DNA from: Hirsutella rhossiliensis
Lineage: Eukaryota > Ascomycota > Sordariomycetes > Hypocreales > Ophiocordycipitaceae
NCBI RefSeq assembly: GCF_020360975.1
Contig: NW_025408667.1
Location: 6,572,001 to 6,636,000 of the forward strand
Length of the DNA: 64,000 bases
Direction: 5' to 3'
Shown: positions 36,611-46,562 of the stretch, piece after piece
Layout: each line of letters opens with the position of its first letter
Position numbering within the stretch: the first letter of the stretch is position 1
Program-made: the position numbers and the translations under genes
Notes under the pieces: model-generated
Databases searched by the model: none
The model's input: the letters and a program-made list of their open reading frames with translations, nothing else
What the model was told of the DNA's origin: nothing

Positions 36611-37410
36611 TTATTGCACCAGGGCCCAGGCATCAAACATCTCGTTGCGCAACTGCTCCTCCCTCTTGCCCGAGCCGAAGAGGCTCGGCCTGCTGCCGTT
36701 GTCGGTGAACTTGACGAGGGCGCACGCCAGAGGCCGGCCGCCGCGGTGCAGGCCCGAGTCGTTGGCAAAATTCCACCAGACGTCGCAGTCGGCCCTGCAG
36801 CGGCACTGCAGCCAGGCGCCAAAGGCGCGGAGCGTCTGGCGCCGCATCGGGGGCACGCCGCCGTCGGGGTCGTCGTCGATGGGCCGGGCGTCCGAGCGGA
36901 AGCGCTCAACATGCAGCATGTAGAGCGTCGCCATGACGAGACCCTTGGGCTGTCGCGAGTCGGCGATGGCGCTCCCCTCGTCAAGCAGCCGGCTCCACGT
37001 CTTGGCCACGGTCTCGGTCGTCGGCGCGTCCCAGGGGCGGAACTGCTCGCAGAATCTCGAGTCTTGGCGCCAGGCACGCTTCCGTCAGTCGAACTGGTCA
37101 AGCTCGCTGCGAGCCCGTGCAATCACTTACAAGGGACTTGGCCTTGGCGGTCGCGGCAGCGGTCGTAGATGCGTTCATAAATCTTCCAGGCGTCCAGGGT
37201 TAGGTGGTGCCAGTACCTGGTTGCCAGAGGCACCATGTGCTGTGGACCGTCGGTCAGGCTATAGAAGGGAAAACCATCGTGGGCGAACCCTGATGCAGAC
37301 AGTGTCAGGACAAGGAGCTTTGTCTAGGGTCAAGGGGGCTTTCATGTCCCACCTTCACTAGGCGCTAATGATGAAGTAGACACGCGTATCCGGAGCTTGG
37401 AACTCTGCAT
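36611..37410 (-). CDS. Hypothetical protein, spliced, junction uncertain
   Basis: The 3' exon (37078 to 36611) is open for 155 codons and ends with TAA. It has coding-like composition, a Trp/Cys-rich stretch (WLQCRCRADCDVWWNF) and a charged C-terminus. An upstream exon at 37289-37131 reads FPFYSLTDGPQHMVPLATRY and onward, preceded by a CTGAC branch site and CAG acceptor. A strong GTAAGT donor at 37130 would put the 3' exon out of frame. An in-frame join needs a weak GTCCCT donor (exon ending at 37138). A possible first exon with ATG at 37410, ending at 37353, keeps phase and gives about 225 residues. I recognise no family. The locus may be a real gene with unusual splicing or one with a frameshift. 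Confidence 0.5.
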
Positions 37411-37605
37411 TCTAGATTAGCCCGGCAAAGCCTGTTGTGCAGAGAGGGACGGACGCTGGATGAAGCGATGCTCATACTATCATACATGGAGCTACGTTCT
37501 TTCAGCTTGCATTTGCTGGAAGGCGCTACCTCGTCATTCCTGACTTCTTTAGGACTGGCAGGTAGCTCAAAGACCGGGACGTCCGTGGACAACTAAGTAA
37601 GCATG

Positions 37606-40077
37606 TCAGCCCTCATGAGCGCTAAACCATGGTCCCGCAAGGGGGTAGATGGCACCTACTCTCGGCGGCAAAGGCGGTGGCCGTCGCGGTTCAGCTAGAT
37701 TGGTGTAGCTGGCTCCCGTGCTCAGCCTCTGTCCCTTCAGCCCATCGCTCGACTGTGGAGGGCTGACTATGGCATCCGTATGGTCGCACAACAGTCTGAC
37801 GACTGCCTCGTTCTTGCTCTCGACAGCCACCGTCAACGGCGTGCGGCCATCATCATCCTTTGTCCTTGGATCAGCGCCCTTGTCCAGCAGCATCGTCACC
37901 ATGGCTTCGTGCCCGATCTCTGCAGCCAGCGACAGCGGCGTTCGGCCCTCGTCGTCTCTGCACTGTACGTCGACCGAGTCGTCCTCGAGCAGCAATCGGG
38001 CAATGGCCTGGTTACCGTTGGCGGCGGCCCAAGCCAGCGGTGTCTGGCTGCCCCTCGTCGGCGCCCTTGGACAGGGCCGAGGCGACGAGTCGACGTTCGT
38101 TCTGCCCGTTTCATGCGTGCTCTCAGGCCTCCAATCAGGCTGGGCTTCCGTTCCGTCGTCTTCAGGCTCCTGGAGGAGTCGACGAATCGCCGTTTTCTTG
38201 TTCGAGAGCCTGTCCTGCATCTGCCTGGCTTTCCTTAGACTGGTTGCGAGCTGCTGCAGTTTCCGACCCCCCTTGCCGGCTTCGGACGTCAGCATTTCAC
38301 TTTCTTCACACAACTTCTTCATCTCTCCTTCTACTATGGCGAGGCGTTCTCGATTCAATTCCAAAGTAGTATCCAGTGTCTGCCGCTCGACGTCGAGTTT
38401 TTCGATTTCGGGGAGCAGTTCGTCTTCTTGTTGCAAGATTTCCGCCATTTGCAGCCTCAAGTCCAATTGTTGCAGCTCCGTGCTTGCGTCGAAAGTAGCC
38501 TGCGGAAGGCTGGGCACGGTGGCTAGCCGGACCATAAACCATGGCTGATTCTTGCCCACCAATTCTTCCTCGATCGTGACCCATGTCTTAAGTCTGCCAT
38601 AGCTGGCCCCCTGCTTTCCGAAAGCTTCCTTCCTCATCGAGTCGAGTTTCTCGGATAAATTTCGCAAGTCGACATCTCTGCAGCATGTCATGACGTGGCA
38701 CCGGGCGGATGGCCGTGGTTCCTGTGCCTCGAAGTCGAGCACCACTATAACATCTTGAGATTGTTCGTCCTTTGAACGAAATCGGGTCAGCGATCGCTGG
38801 AAGATGGTCTCGTCGGAAGCGCCAGGCGTCGCAATCATGGCGTGATCTTCGTCCCAGACAAAGCGGGGGTAAACGTCCAAGAGATCAAGATCATCATTGG
38901 AATCGTCAATATAGAACCAGTGGCGTCGATTCATGGCCGTGTCCTCCCGCCCAATCCGGACATAGACGTACGCCGGGGGCGTAGGCGACGCATGCATTCG
39001 AAGTGGGATCGAGGGGCGACCTTGCGGTCGAATGAGCTCTTTGGAATTCTCTCGAGAGTCAGTGCTGCCGAGGGGGATTCCCACAGCATCCTGTGGGCGG
39101 TCCTTAGGACCGCAGTTGAGCAGGCCGTATGTCTGGCCAGTCGGGGTCGTAAATCGAGAGAGGCGTACCCGGAGATAGTCGACAGATATCTCGAGAGTAT
39201 ATTCCGGCGTGTCGTCAAGCTCTCTCGATGCTATAGTTCGGCAGTTGGCGAAATCTGCGGGGGATGTGGCGAAGGCGCCCCCAGACTGGGTATCGCTTGC
39301 TTTGCTACCTGTAGGCAATGATCCCTCGGGGTTGAAGCCCCACGCAAGAATAGAATCGTCTCTCGTCTTCTTTATGATTTCCGCCTGAAGTCGGTGGAAG
39401 GCCTTATAGCCCTCGCCATAGATCATGCGCATGCCTACCTGGAAGATGCCCAAAAGGCAATATGCAATGTCCTCCCTTCTTTTTGTGCTTCTGTTGGCGG
39501 CCCAGGACATGCGTTGCGCCACGCTGGCCCGGTCTAGCTCGACGGAGCCATGTAGGAATAAACGGGGTATGCCTGTTATCCTGGAGACCGTTTTCGACAA
39601 GGTCAATTTGGTTCCCAGGATAGTCCACCTTTGGTCATAGAATGTCAGCTTCTTCGGGGCCAGGAGCTCCTGGAGGGTCCATCCTCGCCTAAACCAGCGG
39701 CTAGAGGAAAATTTCGATGCATTGGCGCAGGTATCGTCCCCGGTCGGGACATCCGAAAGGTAGGCATAGCAAACAGAGGCCTTCTCGTACCATTGAAACA
39801 TGTTGTTGATGGCCTCTTCAAGTTCCCGAGAGCTGCTTTTGTCGATGCAGCAGGTATCAATCCAAGCGTAGCCAAGGTCGTCCTTCTTGGCCTGTTCACA
39901 GAGCCCTTGGACCTTGATGTAGCCTCTGCCGGGTTTCTGGATTGCTACATTCTGCATGTCGACAAAGGACACCTCCTCTTGGTCCTCACCCCACGTGTGC
40001 GACAGTATGGCGTACGGTGGGCTCTCCTCGTCAATAAAATCCTCCAGCCTCATCGTCTCCACGTTGATGAGGCGCAT
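37606..40077 (-). CDS. HET-domain protein with coiled coil and ankyrin repeats
   Basis: This single-exon gene encodes 823 residues. I chose the ATG at 40077 because the protein then starts MRLINVETMRLEDF, as fungal HET proteins do; the open frame extends 13 codons further without an ATG. The HET domain shows its conserved blocks: YAILSHTWG at residues 22-30, AWIDTCCIDK at 71-80 and RRGWTLQELLAP at 130-141. The usual segment REDIAYCLLGIF...YGEGYKAF follows at 201-227. Residues about 535-640 form a long coiled coil. Three ankyrin repeats lie at about 675-775, with a Pro-rich tail. HET domains trigger regulated cell death in heterokaryon incompatibility. The repeats probably act as sensor or regulatory surface (inference). 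No stop or frameshift is visible, so the gene looks functional. Confidence 0.93.
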   Translation of the reverse strand: MRLINVETMRLEDFIDEESPPYAILSHTWGEDQEEVSFVDMQNVAIQKPGRGYIKVQGLCEQAKKDDLGYAWIDTCCIDKSSSRELEEAINNMFQWYEKASVCYAYLSDVPTGDDTCANASKFSSSRWFRRGWTLQELLAPKKLTFYDQRWTILGTKLTLSKTVSRITGIPRLFLHGSVELDRASVAQRMSWAANRSTKRREDIAYCLLGIFQVGMRMIYGEGYKAFHRLQAEIIKKTRDDSILAWGFNPEGSLPTGSKASDTQSGGAFATSPADFANCRTIASRELDDTPEYTLEISVDYLRVRLSRFTTPTGQTYGLLNCGPKDRPQDAVGIPLGSTDSRENSKELIRPQGRPSIPLRMHASPTPPAYVYVRIGREDTAMNRRHWFYIDDSNDDLDLLDVYPRFVWDEDHAMIATPGASDETIFQRSLTRFRSKDEQSQDVIVVLDFEAQEPRPSARCHVMTCCRDVDLRNLSEKLDSMRKEAFGKQGASYGRLKTWVTIEEELVGKNQPWFMVRLATVPSLPQATFDASTELQQLDLRLQMAEILQQEDELLPEIEKLDVERQTLDTTLELNRERLAIVEGEMKKLCEESEMLTSEAGKGGRKLQQLATSLRKARQMQDRLSNKKTAIRRLLQEPEDDGTEAQPDWRPESTHETGRTNVDSSPRPCPRAPTRGSQTPLAWAAANGNQAIARLLLEDDSVDVQCRDDEGRTPLSLAAEIGHEAMVTMLLDKGADPRTKDDDGRTPLTVAVESKNEAVVRLLCDHTDAIVSPPQSSDGLKGQRLSTGASYTNLAEPRRPPPLPPRVGAIYPLAGPWFSAHEG

Positions 40078-41046
40078 TGCTGGGCCGGGATGGTGTTCGT
40101 GCTCCGACGAGCCCAAATTCGGCGTCGGAGGTTAGGGAGACGAGAGGACTGGGTTGCCGCCGTGTCAGGCTGTCGCTATTTCGGCAGATTCGATGACGGA
40201 GATGGTTCGGCCGGCCGAGGGAAGTCTATGTTGCAGCTTGGATGGGGTTTATCGAGGCCGCAGCCGGCGCCGGTTGCGGGACAAGACGGCGAGCCAACAA
40301 GCTCACGTTCAGGAGCTGGAGAGTACAGTAAGGACCACTCTTTGCAAAGTACAGCTGCATAGCAAGGCACAGCACTCTGCGCGAGCCAGCAATCAGCCGC
40401 AGGAGCGAGAGGGAATAGCACGAACGATGAGAAGCAGTGTCAGAACAAAAGGGCCATTGCGACCCCTTGTTCGTGTCCTCGCCCACCCACATCCGGGAGA
40501 AAGCAACTATCAACCTGGTAAGAGGGTATACTTGCTGTGGTGCGTTTCATACTTGCCACCACTCGGTACATACCTATACGAGGAGGCCTCCATTCGATTC
40601 GAGCGATTCGAGCGCACTGGACTCTTGGCCAAGCTGGTGACAGCAAAAGGAGCTTGCTTGAGGGCTGTGCAGGCAGGCAGCAGCGGTACTCGGCGTCACA
40701 CGACCGATACCAGACCCCCAAAAAAAGAAACGCACAGAACGTCCCGGCGGCTGAGCTGCGAGTGTGTGTGGTTGTCGCCTAAGAGGGGTCCACGGTCACA
40801 TCATAAGGTGTATTCCTATATGGGGGGTCCGCATCAAAGGGTGCGCCTCTAGAGTCACCTGTCGACGAACGGGGGCGCCTACATGTACTTTGGAAAGGAA
40901 GGATTACTTCGTATATCCTCAGTCAGATGGCATAGCCTGTGTATGACTAGAGGTTATATCCCTTATATCTGCTTTCTACGAAGAATCCGGGGGCTCTCCC
41001 CTTAACAATAGCCAGGCAGGTGCTTGTCTTCGGTGTCGCAAGAAGG
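40078..41046. other. Intergenic region upstream of the HET gene
   Basis: About 0.97 kb separates the HET gene start from the end of the next minus-strand gene and should hold the HET promoter. Overlapping small frames on both strands look random. I see no clear TATA box, repeat or RNA gene. Confidence 0.5.
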
Positions 41047-42312
41047 TCAGATAGATACTCGACGAACAACAGGGCGGACTACTCTCCGCGGAGGGGAATA
41101 CGGCACACCATCCCGATTGCTCAACTTCATCAGCCCGGCCTCGACAACGATGCCGCCCTTCTCCCCGGGATCCTCGGTAATAAATCTCCAGTCGCTTGGG
41201 TGAGAGAAGAGCACGTAGCCAAGTTTTGCACATTCCATGACGACGGCCTCGAGATGCCTTGTCTGCTCCTGTCTACTATTCGGATCCAGACCAGTGAAGA
41301 GGCCAAGGACAGTGTTCAGCATAGCGGCCAGTGCCCGGGCCTTGGAGACGAGCGTGGCGTTGTCGGCAGGCAGAGGCGTGCGCTGGTCTCGGTCTGGGTG
41401 CAGGAGAAAGGCGGAGAGCCTGCGCCATTGGCGAAGAGCCAGAGATGATGAGTTGCTTTGATGTTGCTCAGTCTGGCCCGGCCGCTGCCGTCTACCTGGT
41501 GTGCCGCCCACCGGCTCGTTGTTAGGCAATGGCACCTCGTTCAAAAATGTAGCGACCGAGATGGGGAGCAAGGACATTTCGCTCCTTGAATGAAAGTCGA
41601 GGCTAGCAAATATGACGCGCAGGAGGACATGTTGCAGGGCGTCTTGTCGCGTCCTAGGATCGAGACACAATGCGGCCACCTCTTGAGCGTCTAGAGAGCG
41701 TCCTTTGGAAATGCCGACGTGGACGAGAGATTGCGAAAGAATGTTCGCGTCGGCGGCGACTGGGCCTCGCTGATAATGGGTCTCAACGTGCTGGCGAATG
41801 AGCTCCCCGAGCGCCTGCATTTCGAGTGAGATTTCCTCGTCGGGCGTTGCCTCGAGGAAGAACTGGTCAAGCTCAATATCGCCGTCGCCGGTGTCGGCCG
41901 TCTTGGGCGCCAAGGGGCCGATAGCCGTCCTCGGCCGCGCCCTCTTTCCAAGCTTGCGCCGTAGGAAGATGCAGGCAGCGACGAGGCCGAGAAAAAGGCC
42001 TGCCAAGGCACAGCCGACGGCGATTCCCGCGACAGGAGCGGCAGGGAAGGGCGATGGCGAGGACGGCCTGGACGGCGTTGCCGCTGGCTGTGTCGACAAT
42101 GGCGGTATGGTCGCCGTGTCGCTGGAGGAGGTCCATGGCCAAGAAGAGGCGGGTTTCGGGCTATTCTGAGGTACCTGTGCTCGCGTTGGATTTGCCGCGG
42201 TGCTCTGCGCCTTTGTTGATGATCTTGTAGCCGTGCTGCCTCCCGCGGGGTCCAAAACCAGATCTATTACAACACCAGCTGGCGGTTGCGGCTCAGTGAA
42301 TGGGAAGGGCAT
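41047..42312 (-). CDS. Single-pass membrane protein with large cytoplasmic domain
   Basis: This unspliced 421-residue frame starts at the ATG at 42312 (MPFPFTEPQPPAG), because the frame upstream of it has no ATG. The N-terminal 90 residues are Pro/Ser/Thr-rich with no obvious signal peptide. One hydrophobic segment (AGIAVGCALAGLFLGLVAAC, residues about 95-115) is followed by a basic stop-transfer stretch (RRKLGKRARPR). The remaining 300 residues are predicted cytoplasmic and contain DIELDQFFLEATPDEEI and a conserved-looking helical region (WRRLSAFLLHP). To my recollection similar membrane proteins of unknown function occur in other filamentous ascomycetes, but I cannot name a family. It faces the Hsp70-like gene across an 820-bp divergent promoter region. 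A missed 5' exon with a signal peptide cannot be excluded. Confidence 0.8.
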   Translation of the reverse strand: MPFPFTEPQPPAGVVIDLVLDPAGGSTATRSSTKAQSTAANPTRAQVPQNSPKPASSWPWTSSSDTATIPPLSTQPAATPSRPSSPSPFPAAPVAGIAVGCALAGLFLGLVAACIFLRRKLGKRARPRTAIGPLAPKTADTGDGDIELDQFFLEATPDEEISLEMQALGELIRQHVETHYQRGPVAADANILSQSLVHVGISKGRSLDAQEVAALCLDPRTRQDALQHVLLRVIFASLDFHSRSEMSLLPISVATFLNEVPLPNNEPVGGTPGRRQRPGQTEQHQSNSSSLALRQWRRLSAFLLHPDRDQRTPLPADNATLVSKARALAAMLNTVLGLFTGLDPNSRQEQTRHLEAVVMECAKLGYVLFSHPSDWRFITEDPGEKGGIVVEAGLMKLSNRDGVPYSPPRRVVRPVVRRVSI

Positions 42313-43132
42313 GGCTGCGAGTGGGCTTCCAAGGCGCCCCTTTTGGCTGTTTCGAGAGAAGCCACGTCCCAAGGAGCGGTGAGGGCAAAACGGCGGCAGA
42401 GTGGGCTCTGTGATGGCACGCGGGCTTTATACACTCTTGTCTCTGTACAGAGTACGCGGCGACTAGATAGTTGGCCAAGCCAGCGCAGGCCCATCAAGGG
42501 CGTTTTCAGGTAGGTGAGGCTGACCCTGTCGACGAAGTGGCCCTCCCGAGCTGTGCATGTATCAAATCACGGTTCCGCAGAGGTGGATTGGGGCCGGCGA
42601 AGCACGCAAAAGTCTAGGTGCCCTGCCTGCCGTCGTTGGTTTTGCTCCTTGTCCTGGGCCAACGATGTAATACTAGTTGAAACTCCTTGCCCAAAGCTCC
42701 ACGGGGGGTGTCTCTATTTTTCTCCGGCAGCGAGGGAAACGAGCGGACGCTAACTGTACACTAGACGGGGCCATCCGTCAGGAGGCAAGGGTCCTTTCCC
42801 GTGCTGGACATGATTATTTGCAAGGCTGCCGGGGTGTGGCACAACTGTGTACTTGATGCGTCGTATGTACATACATACGAAGTACTGCCTAGGGATGAGA
42901 GGTGTATGTACTTGGGAAGAAGACGTGGGCACGCCATTTGGGGGGCTGTACGGAGTATCCATGAGATGGATGCACGTGGACGCCTTCCCACCCACGTATG
43001 CTCAAAGAAGTATCGCATCTCTTGTCAATTTGGCGGACCTACTGAGGCAACTCGCCCTATTGACAGCCCATGGCAGTCATGCAGCTCCTCACGCCAGATG
43101 GCGACGACTCGGACACCGGTTCAAGGCTCACC
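42313..43132. promoter_or_regulatory. Shared divergent promoter region
   Basis: It separates the minus-strand membrane-protein gene from the plus-strand Hsp70-like gene, so it probably carries both promoters. It contains the palindrome GTATGTACATAC at about 42863-42874 and a TACGGAGTA motif at 42949-42957, both of which have relatives elsewhere in the island. A GTATAAAG string on the minus strand near 42425-42432 could be a TATA-like element. An alternative ATG for the Hsp70-like gene lies at 43070. Confidence 0.45.
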
Positions 43133-45378
43133 ATGTCCGAGACGGAGAACCCAGATGTGACTGTCTCGGTCGACCTGGGCACGACCTACACCGGTATTCT
43201 CTACCTTCCCCCCCCTAGCCCACTCCGCGATGACATCAGGCGCCCGACCCCGACCGCACAAGGCTAACAGGACACTTGAGGCGTGGCCTGGAGAGCGGGA
43301 CGAAAGCCAATTCAGGTCATCAACGACTGGCCCGGCAGCGGCGACCGCGGCCAACGCAAGGTCCCCTCGACGCTCGTCTACGACGCCGACGACGATAACA
43401 ACCCGACGTCGTGGGGCTTCCTGTGCGACGACGATGGTGGCGGCGGCGACCGGGATGCCGGCAGGACGCGTCGTAGCCTGTTCAAGCTCCACCTCGACGA
43501 CGACGCGACCGGGCCTGCTGCCCAGAACCAGGCTCCGGCCAAGGCGCCCATCAGCGCCGCCGACGCCAGGCGTTGCACCACTCACTACTTGCATAAGGTG
43601 TACGGACACGTTAAGGAGACGATCGAGCGGCAGATGGGACTGCGCCGAGCGCCGAGCGGCAGCTGGGCCCACCTGACCGTCCTCTTCCTCTTCAGCGTGC
43701 CGACGACGTGGACGCGCATGAGGACCATCAACCTCTTCAAGGAAATCGTCCGCGAGGCCGGTTTCGGCCCCGGCGGGCCCCGGCACGAGGCCCGGGTCGA
43801 CCTCACCGAGGCCGAGGCTGCCGCCGTGACAACGCTCAAGACAGCCGCCGTCCACTTTACCCCCGGCAGCCTGTTCTTGACCATCGATGCCGGCGGCGGC
43901 ACCACGGACCTGGCTCTGATGCGCGTCATGTCTACCAACGCTGCCGTGCCGCGGATGGAGCAGGTGGCGGCCGTCAGGGGCGACGGCATCGGCTCGACCT
44001 TGATCGACGACGCCTTTATCCGCCTCGTTTCCCAGCGCCTGGCCGCCTGGCCCGACGTTGAACGCACACTGCCGGCCGACGTTGCCGTCCGCATGGCTAG
44101 GAGCCACCACTTCATCAACCTCAAGCATAAGTTCGGCGAGAGCGTCTACATGCAGCCCGTTTGGAAGATGCCCATGGAAGGCGTCTCCCACGACTTTAGC
44201 CACCAAGACCTGGGCATCGAAAGGGGCCGCTTTCTCGTCACCAGGTAGCCGCGCCCCCGTCCTCACTCCCCTCCTCGTATGAGTCGTGCGTGGCTGACAT
44301 CTATGCAGGGAACAGATACAGTCCCTCTTCGACGCCCAAGTCGATGGCATCAAGAGGCAGATCAAGTTGCAGCTCGACTGGCTTTCGCGAAACGACCGTC
44401 GAGACGAGGTGGTACGTCAAGGACCCAAGAGGCCTCAGCTTCGCTCCCAGTCTCGGCAAACTCGTCATAAGCTAAGGCCGGACTCGACAGGAGTTTGTCA
44501 TGCTGTCGGGCGGACTCGGGAGCTCCGCTTACGTCCGCGACAGGATCCAGCAGCATCTCATCAGCTTTCCGTACCCCAACGCGCCTCGGGCCGACGTGAT
44601 TCCATGCCAGGACCCGCAGCTCGTCGTCGTCCGCGGCCTGCTCCTCGACCAGCAAAGAAGGCCCGAAACGGGCCAACTCTCGGTGCTCGCAACGCGGGTC
44701 GCTCGCGCAAGCTACGGCGTCGTCGTCCAGGTTCCATATACGCGCGCTAGCCACCCTCACGAGGAAGTCGTAAAAGATGAGTTCAACAAGCGCTGGGCCG
44801 TTAACCAGATCCAGTGGGTGATACGAAAGGTTTGGCACGAACGGTCTTCGACACCCATCCGGTAACTATGCTGACCTGGCCTAGGGCGAAAGCATCAACC
44901 CAAGCAACCCGCTCGTCAAGACATTCGAGATTCGCCTCGCCGAGCAGGACCTGGAGAGGTCCTGGGACGCAGACATAGTTATTTCCCACAACGACAAGTG
45001 GTCTCTCCCGCACAGTATGAAGCAAGGTGCGTGCTGTCTGGGAAGCTCGCCACGCATTCTTCCCATGTATCGAGCAGAGCGCTGCTGCTGCGTCCATGGC
45101 TGACGACACAGATAGGCGGCGTTCACAATCTCTGCCACATCAAGAGCAACCTCGATGGCGTTAAGCAGCACCAGCTCGTGCTCAAGAAGAAGCATAGCCT
45201 ATTTTCCCGTCGAAGCTCCAGATTTTACATCTGCCAGCTAGACGTTCACATCATCGTCGCGCCGGCGGACATCCGCTTCGAGCTGTGGCTTGGCAACGAG
45301 AGGTTCTCCGGTAAACACCAGCCTATTAGCGTAAGCTGGGACGAGGCCGGACTTGAAGCCGGAGACGAGTACGAATAG
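43133..45378 (+). CDS. Hsp70-like ATPase, six exons
   Basis: Exons 43133-43193, 43281-44244, 44309-44411, 44491-44829, 44885-45026 and 45116-45378 join in frame to 623 residues. Most introns (55-89 bp) have GT...AG ends with CTAAC or CTGAC branch sites. The actin-like ATPase motifs are present: phosphate 1 DLGTTYTG (14-21), phosphate 2 DAGGGTTD (223-230) and the adenosine motif GGLGSS (383-388). The C-terminal part lacks a recognisable canonical Hsp70 substrate domain and EEVD end. It therefore belongs to the divergent fungal Hsp70-like group, not the cytosolic chaperones. An ATG at 43070 would add 21 residues; I prefer 43133 for its CACC context. It may remodel client proteins in ATP-dependent fashion (family knowledge). 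A link to the nearby HET protein is inference. Confidence 0.9.
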
Positions 45379-46562
45379 GGGACATCAGTTGATGTGCGAA
45401 GGAGTGAATGGCTTCCATAGCGGTTTGGTGGATTAAGAGGAGGTCCCGCTTCGCCTGTTGTACATACAGCACGCCTCCAACGGCAATACTTTTACCGCTG
45501 GTATCCATGACTCGCTTCTAGTAGACCGGAACACCGCCCTGGACTCGTCCTCTGACTCCTTGAGGATGCGGCAGCCACAGGGCACTGCCGTCTCATGCCG
45601 TGTCGTCTCCGCCGGCGTGACGACGAGAGGGGCTGGAGCTTTGAGCACCCCCGGGGGTGTCGATCTCGATGGCGTCCCAGCCCCCCCTGCAGACACCCTG
45701 GCGATCTGCCTCGGCGTCCATCCAATAGGTTTCTTTCTCACAAAGCTGAGTCGTTAGGCGCCGCGCTGTCTCGCATAGGGACGAGTGTCGAGAATCAATC
45801 ACGTCGGGCTGTTTTGTGCGCCCAGCTATCTTTTTCAACTTCGACATGTCCGCGCTGAGTGTCTGGATACGAAGTACTTTCGTGAAATAGTTCTGGAACA
45901 TGCAGGAGGGCCGCGGCCCTTCTGGTGTTGCCGCTGCGAGGTGACACATTTCGTCATCTGCGTCGATGTCTCTCGAGGTCAAGGGCCCGCTTGGAAGTTG
46001 AAGCATGGACTCCACCTGTACGACAAGCATGGCAGCAGTCGCTAGAGACGAGGACTTTACGTAAAAAAAAACCCTCTTGCCATGCGGAGTACCAAGCTGC
46101 TTGGTCGTCCCGAGATCGAAGCATCCGATAAGCTGCAACGGTATGCTATGTTTGTAGATCTACATCCCAGCACAACAAAGCGCAAATCAACAGCAACGAA
46201 AAACAGGCGCTCCTAAGTCCTGACTAATTGGACAGTCAACGTCCCCTTAGTACCGGCCGGAACCATCCGATACGATATTCCTTGCTGGGCCAGACAGTAA
46301 TAGCCTCCCAATCCCGAAGCTGAGCGAAACTACGTGGATGAAACCCTGCAAGAGCCAACTGGAAGCTCCGTCCACAACCGAGGAAGGAAGCAGTCTCATC
46401 CCTCAGCTACCATTGAAGCGTTTAGCAGGCAGCCCGAGAGGGGACTCCACAAGCGGAGCCTTCCCCCTGACGAGAACTCGACCCTCATCCCTTGGAGACC
46501 TGTCCTAACTTGGCGGCAGAACAGAAGCTGAGGGCACTCATGAATCATTTATCTGATCGTGT
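45379..46562. other. Interval between the Hsp70-like gene and the secreted/membrane gene
   Basis: This holds the 3' ends of two convergent genes plus one possible minus-strand exon (45593-46030, listed separately). The other frames here are short, overlap and lack start codons or splice signals. Confidence 0.5.
45593..46030 (-). CDS. Possible helical protein exon (uncertain)
   Basis: A minus-strand frame is open from beyond 46138. The ATG at 46030 would give 145 residues. The middle part (FTKVLRIQTLSADMSKLKKI, then TARRLTTQLCEKETYWMDAE) is amphipathic and charged like a real helical domain, while the last 30 residues are Gly/Ser/Arg-rich and look noncoding. A GTGTCTGC donor-like site follows the helical part at about 45705. 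I recognise no family. It may be a short gene, the remnant of a longer one, or chance. Confidence 0.33.
   Translation of the reverse strand: MLVVQVESMLQLPSGPLTSRDIDADDEMCHLAAATPEGPRPSCMFQNYFTKVLRIQTLSADMSKLKKIAGRTKQPDVIDSRHSSLCETARRLTTQLCEKETYWMDAEADRQGVCRGGWDAIEIDTPGGAQSSSPSRRHAGGDDTA

Noticed and set aside
36604..37122. 172-codon minus-strand frame overlapping the small hypothetical gene
   Set aside because: It is Ser/Arg/Pro-rich in a shifted frame and has no family-like pattern. The frame ending at 36611 has the better composition.
37718..38548. 276-codon plus-strand frame inside the HET gene
   Set aside because: It is the antisense shadow of the coiled-coil and ankyrin region.
39631..40852. 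Plus-strand frames of 230-240 codons across the HET start
   Set aside because: They lack an ATG-supported start with coding composition, overlap the HET gene antisense and contain no domain.
43121..44365. 414-codon minus-strand frame opposite the Hsp70-like gene
   Set aside because: It lies antisense to a well-supported ATPase exon, contains no known motif and reflects GC-rich third codon positions.
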